Source: Armatimonadota bacterium
Lineage (GTDB): Bacteria; Sysuimicrobiota; Sysuimicrobiia; Sysuimicrobiales; Humicultoraceae
Direction of reading: 5' to 3'
Length of the DNA: 64,000 nt
Assembly: GCA_031081715.1 (NCBI GenBank)
Contig: JAVHMA010000011.1
Coordinates: 18,633 to 82,632 of the forward strand
Both the position numbers and the translations under genes were made by a program. The notes below the pieces were generated by a model. That model was not told the DNA's origin, searched no databases, and was given only the letters and a program-made list of their open reading frames with translations. Shown piece by piece: positions 32,432 to 40,757 of the stretch; position 1 is the stretch's first letter; each line of letters begins with the position of its first letter.

Positions 32432-33406
32432 CTAGGCACCCACCGCCTGGCGCACCGCGCGCAGGTTGGCCTCGGGTGCGTCGATCGGGATGACGCACCC
32501 GGCGGTGGCGATGAACCGCGTCCCCCCGGTCTGGGCGATGGCGTCCCGGACCTCGGCCGTCACCTGCTCCGGGGTTCCCTTGCCGATCGTATCCATCGCG
32601 TCGATGCCGCCCGCCAGCGTGCCCGAGAACTGCGCGCGCGCCTCCTTGAGGGTGGGGGTCGTCCGGCGATCGTGCCAGTTGATGATCTGCACCGGGTAGT
32701 CGGTGAGCTGCTCGAACATGATGCGCTCGCCGTGGATGTGCAGCATGATGATCTCCGCGTGCCGGGCGGCGTCCAGCACACGCAGGTCGTAGGGCCGCGC
32801 GAACTCCTCGTACTCCTCGATGGTCATGTACGCCGTGGAGGCGCACTGCGTCGCGAAGAACAGGCCGTCGGCGCCCGCGGCCAGGCACTCCTCGGCGAAC
32901 TTTGCGGTGGCCTCCGTGATGATGTCGAGACCCTCGTGCATCTCGTCCACCGAGTCGCGGAGGTAGCGCAGCAGCGCGGTCTCGCCGGCCAGCGTCCGCG
33001 CGATGCTGAGCGGGCTGAAGACGGTCGCCAGGACGATCTCTTCCGGGAGCTCCTTGCGGATCAGGCGCAGCGTGCGCAGCTCACGGCCGTGGGCGCCGGC
33101 GGTGACGTCGATGCGCTTGAGCTTGGGCCAGTCCGTGTCGCGCTTGATCGGCCGGTCTGTGTAGTGCCGGGTGCCCTCACGGTTGGGCCGATAGGTGGAC
33201 CGCAGGCCCCAGTCGTCGCCGTAGAACCCGCTCGCCGAGGTGACCTTGAGGAAGTCCCAGTCGTACGCCCGGAAGAAGGCCACGTGGGCCGCCGCCAGCG
33301 GCTCCGCACGCTGGTCCTCCTGCGGGAAGTGTCGCCACAGCGCAACCGGCGGCCTGTCCACGGGCCGGCCGTCGATCGCGGCGTACACCCGCTCGCGCTT
33401 CGTCAC
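32432..33406 (-). CDS. Uroporphyrinogen decarboxylase (URO-D)-fold protein, non-haem type
   Basis: This is a 324-residue protein with the URO-D/MtaA fold pattern: ERVYAAIDGRPVDRPPVALW at the N-terminus, VLATVFSPLSIARTLAG, ECLAAGADGLFFATQCAS, and GTLAGGIDAMDTIGKGTPEQV near the end. Compared with HemE it lacks the usual RQAGRYLPEY motif, so it is not the haem-pathway enzyme. Relatives act on methylcobamide or demethylation substrates, or are uncharacterised. It stands upstream of the GntR operon and downstream of the threonine-dehydratase-like gene. Confidence 0.75.
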   Translation of the reverse strand: MTKRERVYAAIDGRPVDRPPVALWRHFPQEDQRAEPLAAAHVAFFRAYDWDFLKVTSASGFYGDDWGLRSTYRPNREGTRHYTDRPIKRDTDWPKLKRIDVTAGAHGRELRTLRLIRKELPEEIVLATVFSPLSIARTLAGETALLRYLRDSVDEMHEGLDIITEATAKFAEECLAAGADGLFFATQCASTAYMTIEEYEEFARPYDLRVLDAARHAEIIMLHIHGERIMFEQLTDYPVQIINWHDRRTTPTLKEARAQFSGTLAGGIDAMDTIGKGTPEQVTAEVRDAIAQTGGTRFIATAGCVIPIDAPEANLRAVRQAVGA

Positions 33407-33434
33407 CGATCACCGCTCCCTTCCATGGCCAGCA

Positions 33435-34427
33435 TCAGGCCGGCGCGCGCTGCCCGCCGCAGCCGGCGAGGATCGCGCGCAGGTCCTCCATCGTCATGTT
33501 GCCACCACTGAGGATCAGTCCGACCCGGCGATTGGCCACGCGGTCCCGCAGCCGCAGCGCGGCGGCCACGGGCGACGCCCCGGCCAGCTCTGCGAGCTGG
33601 CCGGTCGTTTGGAGGAGGATTCGCACGCCGTCGGCCATCTCCTCGTCGCCGACCAGCACCATCTCGTCCAGGTGCTCCCACAGCATCGCCAGCGTGAGCG
33701 CGAACGGCGCCCGGGTCGCCAGGCCCTCGGCACGGGTGGAGAGCGCGTCGAACGCTACCCACCGCCGCTCGCGCCACGAGCGGGCCACGGCCGGGGCGCC
33801 CTCGGCCTGGACGCCGATCAGCACCAGGCGCGGGTTGAGGGTCTTGGCGGCGATCGCGTGTCCGCACGCGCCCGAGCCGCCGCCCACCGGGACGATCACT
33901 ATCTCGAGGTCGGGGACCTCTTCGATGAGCTCGAGGCTCGCCGTAGCGACGCCGGCGATCAGGTGCGGCTCGTTGCCGGAGTGCACATACCGGTAGCCCT
34001 CGGCCGCGGCGGTGCGCTCCACCCACTCGCGTGCGTCGTCGAAGTCGGCTCCGACCTCCACGATCTCCGCGCCCAACTCGCGCATCGCCGCCAGCTTGAC
34101 CGGGTTCGCGTCCCGCGGGACGCCGATGATCGCCCGCACGCCGAATAGCCGCGCGGCGAAGGCGATCGACTGGCCGTGGTTGCCGGTGGAGGCCGAGATC
34201 ACCCCGCGCCGGCGCTCCTCCGCCGGCAGCCGCGAGATCAAGTTGACGCCCCCGCGCACCTTGAAGGCGCGCGTCGGGTTCAGGTTCTCGCACTTCACGT
34301 ACGCGCGGCAGCCCAGCATGCGGTCCAGCGCTGGCGAGGTCACCACGGGCGTAGGTCGGAGGTGCGGCGCGATGGCGCGACGCGCCGCCAGGACGTCGGT
34401 GAACTCCGGCCACCCTCGCGCGTCCAT
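33435..34427 (-). CDS. PLP-dependent threonine/serine dehydratase-like enzyme
   Basis: This is a 330-residue fold-type II PLP enzyme. The Schiff-base Lys is in NPTRAFKVRGG, the cofactor-binding SASTGNHGQSIAFAA follows, the phosphate loop is VGGGSGACGHA, and SGGNMT is near the C-terminus. It lacks the ACT regulatory domain of biosynthetic IlvA, matching the short catabolic type. Expected products are 2-oxobutyrate or pyruvate plus ammonia, but related deaminases and racemases (serine racemase-like) cannot be excluded. It is in an apparent operon with the following URO-D-fold gene (28 nt). Confidence 0.85.
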   Translation of the reverse strand: MDARGWPEFTDVLAARRAIAPHLRPTPVVTSPALDRMLGCRAYVKCENLNPTRAFKVRGGVNLISRLPAEERRRGVISASTGNHGQSIAFAARLFGVRAIIGVPRDANPVKLAAMRELGAEIVEVGADFDDAREWVERTAAAEGYRYVHSGNEPHLIAGVATASLELIEEVPDLEIVIVPVGGGSGACGHAIAAKTLNPRLVLIGVQAEGAPAVARSWRERRWVAFDALSTRAEGLATRAPFALTLAMLWEHLDEMVLVGDEEMADGVRILLQTTGQLAELAGASPVAAALRLRDRVANRRVGLILSGGNMTMEDLRAILAGCGGQRAPA

Positions 34428-34445
34428 GCCTGCGTCCTCGTGTGG

Positions 34446-35039
34446 CTACGGCACGAGCCGCATCGGGAAGTCCTCCACCAGGTAGAACCGACCCTCCAGG
34501 TAGTCCACGACCGACAGCGCCAGCTCCGGGAGCGCGTCCACCTGCTCGCGCGACGCCGCGACCTGCAGCAACGACGCCCGAAACGCGGAGAGGACCACGG
34601 GGTGACTGACCACCAGCGTCGTCCGGCCGTAGAACCGGTCGCCCACGGCCCGCAGCGCCGCCTCGAACCGCGCCACCCCCTCGGCGAGCGACTCGCCGTC
34701 GGCGCTTGTGGTGTACGACTCGTACAGCCGGTCGAGCCACTCGTCGCGCTCCGCGGCGCCGCGCAGCATTGCGGCCGTGCGCAGCTCGTCCAGGCCGTCG
34801 CGCTCATAGAGCGCGCTCGGCCGGGCCGCGGCGATCGCGGTGGCGGTGTCCAGGCACGCCCGCTGGGGGCTCGCGACGATGGCGTCGAAGTGGGGCAACC
34901 CCGCGGCGGCCAGCGCGACGTCCGCCGCGGCGTCGGCGTGCAACGGCGGGTCGCCTTCGTCGGCCAGGGTCCAGTCGACCGGCCCCCGGCAGAGCAGGAG
35001 CAGCCGGGTACGGAGGGGCTGCGCGGCGGTGAGATCCAT
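34446..35039 (-). CDS. Histidine-phosphatase-fold protein lacking the catalytic RHG motif
   Basis: This is a 197-residue protein aligned with the phosphoglycerate mutase-like family: LLLLCRGPVDW at the start, DAIVASPQRACLDTATAIAAA (the SxxxR block), SADGESLAEGVARFEAAL, and TLVVSHPVVLSAF (second conserved His). Where the family has LxRHGE, this protein has CRG: the nucleophilic His is replaced by Arg. The other blocks are intact, so it is more likely a non-catalytic or altered-function relative than a sequencing artefact. It lies 18 nt upstream of the dehydratase gene. Confidence 0.72.
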   Translation of the reverse strand: MDLTAAQPLRTRLLLLCRGPVDWTLADEGDPPLHADAAADVALAAAGLPHFDAIVASPQRACLDTATAIAAARPSALYERDGLDELRTAAMLRGAAERDEWLDRLYESYTTSADGESLAEGVARFEAALRAVGDRFYGRTTLVVSHPVVLSAFRASLLQVAASREQVDALPELALSVVDYLEGRFYLVEDFPMRLVP

Positions 35040-35106
35040 CGCGGCTCAGGCCCGGACGACTGCGGTCAGGCGCTCCAGGCGGCTCATTGCTCGTCCGTGG
35101 AAACGG

Positions 35107-35616
35107 TCAATCCAGCGCGCGCTTCATGTGCACCATGTAGGTCGAGAAGCCCAGCCGCTCCCAGAACGCCACGGCCTCCGTGTTCCTGGTGGCGACGGTC
35201 AGCTCGATCAGCGTCACGCCCTGCCCGCGCATCCAGAGCAGCAGGCCCTCCACCAGCCGCCGGCCCACGCCCCTCCGCCGGTGCGCCTCGCGGATGACCA
35301 CATCGTGGATGTACCCGCGGCGGCGGTTGACGAAGAACGCCGGCAGTAGCGAGATGCGCCCCACCGCGTAGCCGACAAGCCGTGTCCCCTCGGCGCCCAC
35401 CAGCGCGAGCGCGTCGTCCCGCCCGAGCAGCGAGCGCACGAAGTAGCGATACTCGTCCCGCCAGTCGCCCGACGGCGCGAACGCGGGGTCGAGTCGCGCG
35501 TGGTGGAGGGCCAGCTCACCCCAGATCGAGACGATCTCGGGGATGTCCTGGGCCGTCGCCGGTCGGATCACGTATCCCGACGCGACGTCGGCCGGCATTC
35601 GTCTCGGCACCGCCAT
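35107..35616 (-). CDS. GNAT-family N-acetyltransferase
   Basis: This is a 169-residue protein. The GNAT core runs from YVIRPATAQDIPEIVSIWGEL through LVGYAVGRISLLP, GYIHDVVIREAHRRRGVGRRLVEGLL (acetyl-CoA pyrophosphate loop RRRGVG) and TLIELTVATRNTEAVAFWERLGF. Substrates of such stand-alone enzymes include small amines and protein N-termini; nothing here identifies one. ATG 35616 is chosen (GTG 35619 directly precedes it). It is divergent from the polymer-forming membrane-protein gene. Confidence 0.85.
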   Translation of the reverse strand: MAVPRRMPADVASGYVIRPATAQDIPEIVSIWGELALHHARLDPAFAPSGDWRDEYRYFVRSLLGRDDALALVGAEGTRLVGYAVGRISLLPAFFVNRRRGYIHDVVIREAHRRRGVGRRLVEGLLLWMRGQGVTLIELTVATRNTEAVAFWERLGFSTYMVHMKRALD

Positions 35617-35742
35617 CACGCGGCCTCCCGGGCTCTTGGGGAGGGGTTCTGCCGGATGGGGGTGACTCCTCTACCGGCCGGATGCCGGCTGCCCGCCGGG
35701 CTGGTATTGTCGTAGACAGCAGACGTCCCCGGAGGTGTCGCG

Positions 35743-36909
35743 ATGGGAGCCCGCTCTGCGCTCGCGGCGATGGCGCTGGTCCTGGTGGTTGGGGCCGTGC
35801 CAGCGGCCGCGATGGAGCTGCGCGTGGGGCCCGCGGCCCGTGTGGCCGCTGGCGAGACGGTCGCCGACGACGTGTACGCGGCCGGGCCCTGGGTGGTCGT
35901 CGGCGGCCGTGTGCGCGGGGACCTGATCGCCGCCGGCGGGCACGTGGACCACGCCGGCCAGGTAGACGGCGACCTGGTCGCGGCTGCCGGCACGGTGACC
36001 GCCTCTGGCCGGGTCGGCGCCGCGATCCGGCTCGTCGGCGGGAACGTGATCCTGCGCGGCGCCGTGGGGGGCGACGTCGTGGCCGCCGCCGGCACCCTGC
36101 TGCTGGTCGAGACCGCCGAGGTCGCCCGCGACATGGCGGTCGTCGGGGGCACGATCACGCTCATGGGCACCGTGGGGCGGCACGCCCGGCTCGCGGCGGA
36201 ACGCGTGGAGATCGGCGGGACAATCGTCGGCGACCTCTCGGTCACCGCCGCCGAGATCGCCCTCGCTCCGACCGCGCTCGTGCGCGGGAACGTGCTCTAC
36301 CGCAGCAACCGCCCCATCGTGATGGCGCCCGGCGCGCGGGTGCTGGGCCGCGTCGAACAGCTCACGTACCCGCCGCGGCCGGCGCCGCCGCAGGGAACGC
36401 TGCGCGCGCTTCGCATCGGGCTCGGCATCGCCGACTTCGTCTGGATGCTCGTGGTGGCGCTGGTGCTGGTGGCGCTCGCGCCCTCAGTGGTCCAGGCCAC
36501 GGCCGACGTGCTGCGCGCGCGGCCGTGGGCCTCGCTGGGGTGGGGCGCCCTGCTGCTGGTCGCCACGCCGGTGGCGGTCGTCGTGCTGTTCGTGATGGTG
36601 CTCGGCATCCCGGTGGGGATGCTGCTCGTCGTCGCCCAGGTGCTGGGGCTGTTCGTGAGCCACGCGGCCGCGGGCCTGGCGTTCGGGCAGGCCGTGGCGC
36701 CCCGGTTGGGGTCGCGGTACGCCGCGGTCGCGCTCGGCGTGGCCGTCGTCGCCGTGCTCACCAGCCTGCCCTTCGTCGGCTGGCTGCTGCGACTGGTCGT
36801 CGTCGCGCTGGGCTTCGGGGCGGTCGTCCTGACGCTCTGGCAGCGCCGTGCGCCGGCCCCGCCGGGCTCGCCGGCCCCGCTCCCGCCCGTCCCGAAGGCC
36901 GTCGCCTGA
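35743..36909 (+). CDS. Polymer-forming (bactofilin-like) protein with signal peptide and membrane helices
   Basis: This is a 388-residue protein with GGAGGTG before the ATG. A signal peptide (about 1-24) is followed by a Gly/Val-rich repeated region (about 40-205: VVGGRVRGDLIAAGGHV, GDVVAAAGTLLLV, IGGTIVGDLSVTA), which looks like the right-handed beta-helix of bactofilin/polymer-forming domains. Four membrane helices then follow (from about 225 to 365), and a Pro-rich tail. The beta helix would lie outside the membrane, in contrast to cytoplasmic bactofilins. A role in cell envelope structure or secretion is plausible but unproven. Confidence 0.75.
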   Translation: MGARSALAAMALVLVVGAVPAAAMELRVGPAARVAAGETVADDVYAAGPWVVVGGRVRGDLIAAGGHVDHAGQVDGDLVAAAGTVTASGRVGAAIRLVGGNVILRGAVGGDVVAAAGTLLLVETAEVARDMAVVGGTITLMGTVGRHARLAAERVEIGGTIVGDLSVTAAEIALAPTALVRGNVLYRSNRPIVMAPGARVLGRVEQLTYPPRPAPPQGTLRALRIGLGIADFVWMLVVALVLVALAPSVVQATADVLRARPWASLGWGALLLVATPVAVVVLFVMVLGIPVGMLLVVAQVLGLFVSHAAAGLAFGQAVAPRLGSRYAAVALGVAVVAVLTSLPFVGWLLRLVVVALGFGAVVLTLWQRRAPAPPGSPAPLPPVPKAVA

Positions 36910-37010
36910 GGCCGGGCCCGGGCGGGCCCGCGGACTAAACGCGCCGCCCGCGCCGGCCGTCTATGCGGGTAAAGGTCGGGCGGCGCGGCCGCCCGGGCGT
37001 GAGGCGGACC

Positions 37011-38477
37011 ATGCAGCAGGCGCTCGCAAAGTTTGTGCCGTCGGCGTCGGAGCCGTGGGACCGCGCCAGGGCGGCGCACCTGCTCAACCGGGCCGGATTC
37101 GGCGGTCGGCCCGACGAGATCGACCGGATCGTCCGCATCGGCATGGACGCCGCGGTCGAGGAGCTCGTCGCCATCGACCGCGTCCCCGAGACGACGGCGC
37201 CGCCCGACTTCTCGGCGTTGCGCGCGGCATGGGCCGCCGCAGCCGCGCTCACCCCGGCGAACTCCACCGAGCGCCAGCGCTTCGAGGCCCGCGTCACCGC
37301 GCAGCGGCTGGACAACCAGAAGCTGCAGGAGCTGCGCGAGTGGTGGACCGCGCACATGCTCCGCACGCGGCGGCCGCTCCAGGAGCGCATGGTGTTGTTC
37401 TGGCACGGCCTGCTGGTCTCGGGACGGCCCGAAGTGCGCCTGGCCGAGACGCTCTACATCCAGAACGAGCTGTTCCGCCGGATGGCGCTCGGCAACTACA
37501 AGGCCCTCGTCCTGGCGATCTGTCGCGATCCAGCGATGCTCCAGTACCTGGACAACGAGAGCAACCGCAAGGGCCGACCGAACGAGAACTTCGCCCGCGA
37601 GCTGCTCGAGCTGTTCACGCTCGGCATCGGCAACTACACGGAGCAAGACGTGAAGGAGGCGGCCCGGGCCTTCACCGGCTGGACGCGGCGCGGCTACACG
37701 TTCTTCTTCGACGCCCGCCAGCACGACGACGGCCCCAAGACCTTCCTGGGGCGCACCGGCAACCTGGACGGCGGCGACGTCGTGGAGATCATCTTCGCGC
37801 AGCCCGCGGCGGCACGGTTCCTGCCGCGGCGACTGTTCGAGGCGTTCGCCTACCTGCGGCCCGAGGACGAGGTGATCGACGCGCTCGCCGAGGTCTTCCG
37901 GGCGTCGAACTTCGAGGTGGCGCCGGTGGTGCGCGCGATCTTGACCTCGCGTGTCTTCTACTCGCCGCGCGCGATGCGCACCCAGGTCAAGAGCCCGGTG
38001 CAGCTCGTCGTGGGCGCGGTCCGGCAGCTCGGGCTCGAGGATGCGCCACTGCCGCAGCTTGTCCGCGCGATGGACCTGATGGGTCAGGCGCTCTTCATCC
38101 CGCCCCACGTCGGCGGGTGGCCGCGCGGCGAGTCGTGGATTACCACCAGCACGCTGCTCGTGCGCTACAACTTCTCCGGCTTGCTGCTGACCGGCGGCAT
38201 GCCGGGCGTGGCGCGGCGCGCCGCGGTCCCCCCAGCCCTGCCGCCGGAGGCGGCGCGCGCGTGCGAGGCCGCCCGGACCGCGGGCGAGGTCACCGACCGG
38301 CTGGTCGACCGGCTCGTGGGACGCGCGCTGGGCGCCGACCGGCGCCGCGCGCTCGTCCGGGCCCTGGGCGCCTCGGACGCCGCATCGCCCTTCGCGCTGG
38401 ACGGCGGCGAGAGCGAGCGGCGCGTGCGTAGCGCGCTGCACCTGCTGATGTCCACCCCCGAGTACCAGCTCGCCTGA
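37011..38477 (+). CDS. DUF1800-domain protein
   Basis: This is a 488-residue protein. I take ATG 37011, because GAGGCGG precedes it and the conserved part starts at once (WDRARAAHLLNRAGFGG). ATG 36963 would add 16 residues and has no ribosome site. DUF1800 blocks are ERMVLFWHGLLVSG, NENFARELLELFTLGIGNYTEQDVKEAARAFTGW and FDARQHDDGPKTFLGRTG. The family is nearly always encoded next to a DUF1501 gene, as here (13 nt gap). The protein is probably exported or envelope-associated, but no signal is visible. Confidence 0.85.
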   Translation: MQQALAKFVPSASEPWDRARAAHLLNRAGFGGRPDEIDRIVRIGMDAAVEELVAIDRVPETTAPPDFSALRAAWAAAAALTPANSTERQRFEARVTAQRLDNQKLQELREWWTAHMLRTRRPLQERMVLFWHGLLVSGRPEVRLAETLYIQNELFRRMALGNYKALVLAICRDPAMLQYLDNESNRKGRPNENFARELLELFTLGIGNYTEQDVKEAARAFTGWTRRGYTFFFDARQHDDGPKTFLGRTGNLDGGDVVEIIFAQPAAARFLPRRLFEAFAYLRPEDEVIDALAEVFRASNFEVAPVVRAILTSRVFYSPRAMRTQVKSPVQLVVGAVRQLGLEDAPLPQLVRAMDLMGQALFIPPHVGGWPRGESWITTSTLLVRYNFSGLLLTGGMPGVARRAAVPPALPPEAARACEAARTAGEVTDRLVDRLVGRALGADRRRALVRALGASDAASPFALDGGESERRVRSALHLLMSTPEYQLA

Positions 38478-38490
38478 GAGGAGCGCGACC

Positions 38491-39756
38491 GTGATCAGCG
38501 GGATGACGCGACGGGAGTTCATCCGCAAAGGGCTCACGATCGTGGCGATGGGCGCCACCGCGCCGTCGTTCCTGACCCGGACCGCGCTCGCGATGGGGCA
38601 CCCCTTCGACCTGGCCCAGGTGACCAGCCGGCCGGGTGTGCCAGACGACCACGTGCTGGTCGTCGTGCAGATGGGCGGCGGGAACGACGGGTTGAACACG
38701 CTGGTGCCCTTCGCCGACGACGCGTACTACCGCGCGCGGCCGCGCCTGGCGGTCCCGCGCGGGCAGGTCATCCGGCTGAACGACGAGCTCGGCCTCCACC
38801 CGCGGATGACCGCGTTCAAGGAGCTCTACGACCGCGGCGCGGCGGCGATCATCCAGGGCGTCGGCTATCCCAACCCCAGCCGGTCGCACTTCAAGTCCAT
38901 GGAGATCTGGCAGTCGGCCGACCCCGATGGCCGCACGCTGCGTGTGGGCTGGATCGGGCGCTACTTCGACAGCAAGTGCCCGACCTGTGAGGTACCCGCC
39001 GCCGGGGTGAACGTCGGCCCGACGATGCCGCTGGCGATGCGGTCTGACGGCGGCCAGGCCGTGAGTTTGGAGACCCCCGAGGCCTTCCAGTGGATGCCGA
39101 GCCTGGACGGCAGCGGCGCGCGCGAGGAGCTGGAGCTGTTCAAGATCCTCAACGCCCCTGCGCCCAACGAGCCTGGTACCATCGACTTCCTGCGCCACAC
39201 CGCGATGAACGCCGTCGTCGCCTCGGAGCAGGTCCGTGACGCCGTCCGGCGGTACCGCGGCGGCGCGGACTACCCCAACACGCGGTTCGGGGCGAGCTTG
39301 CGCCTGATCGCGCAGATGATCGCTGGGGGGTTGCCGACGAAGGTGTACTACGCGCACATGACCGGCTTCGACACGCACGCCGCGCAGCAGGGCGCCCACG
39401 ACGCGCTCCTCGAGCAGCTCTCCGCCGGCGTCGCCGCATTCCTCCGCGACCTGGAGGCGCAGGGCAACGCCGAGCGCGTGCTCGTCGTGGCGTTTTCTGA
39501 GTTCGGCCGCCGCGTGGCGGAGAACGGCAGCGGCGGGACCGACCACGGCACCGCCGCTCCGATGTTCGCCTTCGGCCCGCGCGTACGGCCCGGGCTGCAC
39601 GGCCGTCATCCCAGCCTGACCGACCTCGCCGACGGCGACCTGCGCCACCACGTGGACTTCCGCTCGGTGTACGCCACGATCTTGGAGCGCTGGCTGGGGG
39701 CCGACCCCGCGGCGATCCTCGGCGCGCCGTTCGAGCGGGTGCCCTTCCTGGCGTAG
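38491..39756 (+). CDS. DUF1501-domain protein with Tat signal
   Basis: This is a 421-residue protein with GTG start and GAGGAGC upstream. A twin-arginine signal TRREFIRKGLTIVAMGATAP at the N-terminus indicates export of a folded protein. The core has VLVVVQMGGGNDGLNTLVP, FKELYDRGAAAIIQGVGYPNPSRSHFKSMEIW, YYAHMTGFDTHAAQ and VLVVAFSEFGRRVAENGSGGTDHGTAAPMFAFG. These are the metal-binding blocks of an alkaline-phosphatase/sulfatase-like fold. It pairs with the DUF1800 gene. The substrate and reaction are unknown. Confidence 0.88.
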   Translation: MISGMTRREFIRKGLTIVAMGATAPSFLTRTALAMGHPFDLAQVTSRPGVPDDHVLVVVQMGGGNDGLNTLVPFADDAYYRARPRLAVPRGQVIRLNDELGLHPRMTAFKELYDRGAAAIIQGVGYPNPSRSHFKSMEIWQSADPDGRTLRVGWIGRYFDSKCPTCEVPAAGVNVGPTMPLAMRSDGGQAVSLETPEAFQWMPSLDGSGAREELELFKILNAPAPNEPGTIDFLRHTAMNAVVASEQVRDAVRRYRGGADYPNTRFGASLRLIAQMIAGGLPTKVYYAHMTGFDTHAAQQGAHDALLEQLSAGVAAFLRDLEAQGNAERVLVVAFSEFGRRVAENGSGGTDHGTAAPMFAFGPRVRPGLHGRHPSLTDLADGDLRHHVDFRSVYATILERWLGADPAAILGAPFERVPFLA

Positions 39757-39806
39757 CGCGTGCGACCGGCGGGGAGGCAGGCGGTCCACGCCGAACCCTC
39801 TCGCGT

Positions 39807-40757
39807 GTGGACCATATCGAGCCCCTGAGCGCGACCGCGGCCGCAGCGCTCGAGGTCGCCCGCGAGGCCGCGGCGCTCGCCGCCTCCGAGCTCGGCTCCT
39901 CGCGCGAACTGAAGGACGTCCGGCTCAAGACGCCCACGGACCTGGTCACCCGCACCGATCACGAGGTGGAGCGGCTCATCACCCGCCGCCTGCTCGCGCG
40001 CTTCCCGGGTCACGCGGTGCTCGGCGAGGAGGGCGGCGCCGCGCACGAGGCGGCCGCGGGCGCTCCTCGCTGGATCATCGACCCCATCGACGGCACGTCC
40101 AACTTCGCCCATGGCGTGCCGTGGTTTGGGATCTCGATCGCGCTCGAGGAGGCGGGTGTGGTGCGCTGCGGGGTCGTGGCGGTGCCGCCGCTCGGCGAGT
40201 TCTTCGTGGCCGAGCGCGACCGGGGCGCGTACCAGGTGGGGCCCGATGGTGCGTTTGTACGCCTGCGCGTGTCCCCGATCGAGACGATCAATCAGGCGCT
40301 CGTGGCGACCGGGTTGCCGCGCGAGCCCCTGCGGAGCTGGCACGTGCCCACGATTCTCAGGGTGGCGATGCGCGCGCTCGAGGTGCGCATCATGGGCGCG
40401 GCGGCGGTCCACCTGGCCTATGTTGCCGCGGGCCGGCTCCACGCGTTCTGGGAGCCGGGGTTGTTCCCGTGGGACGTGGCCGCGGGCGTGCTCCTGGTCG
40501 AGGAGGCCGGCGGCCGTGTGACGGACTGGCGCGGCCGGCCGCTCCGGATGCCCGGGGGCCGGCTCCTGGCGTCCAACGGCCCGCTGCACGCGATGATGAT
40601 GGCGCTGCTGATGGAGCCTAGCGAGGGCCCACGCGGCCAGCCGGCGCGGCCCGCCGTGCGCCCGGCCCGCCCACGAGCCCGCGTGCCACGAGCAGGAGCT
40701 GCCAGATCGCGGCGAGCGCCAGCACCGCGTACGCGGCGCCGTAGGCGGCCACGGTAA
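39807..40757 (+). CDS. Inositol monophosphatase family protein
   Basis: This is a 316-residue protein (GTG start). Metal ligands are in VLGEEGG (E74), IDPIDGTSNFAHG (D92, D95) and FPWDVAAGVLLVEEAGG. The domain ends near residue 270; the remaining 45 residues are Arg/Pro/Ala-rich and lie on the opposite strand of the convergent gene (140 nt overlap), so this tail probably has no function. The enzyme should dephosphorylate inositol-1-phosphate, or a related sugar phosphate or PAP. No neighbouring gene specifies which. Confidence 0.85.
   Translation: MDHIEPLSATAAAALEVAREAAALAASELGSSRELKDVRLKTPTDLVTRTDHEVERLITRRLLARFPGHAVLGEEGGAAHEAAAGAPRWIIDPIDGTSNFAHGVPWFGISIALEEAGVVRCGVVAVPPLGEFFVAERDRGAYQVGPDGAFVRLRVSPIETINQALVATGLPREPLRSWHVPTILRVAMRALEVRIMGAAAVHLAYVAAGRLHAFWEPGLFPWDVAAGVLLVEEAGGRVTDWRGRPLRMPGGRLLASNGPLHAMMMALLMEPSEGPRGQPARPAVRPARPRARVPRAGAARSRRAPAPRTRRRRRPR

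Noticed and set aside
32432..33406. Annotation as HemE of haem biosynthesis
   Set aside because: The RQAGRYLPEY motif of HemE is absent and no other haem gene is near.
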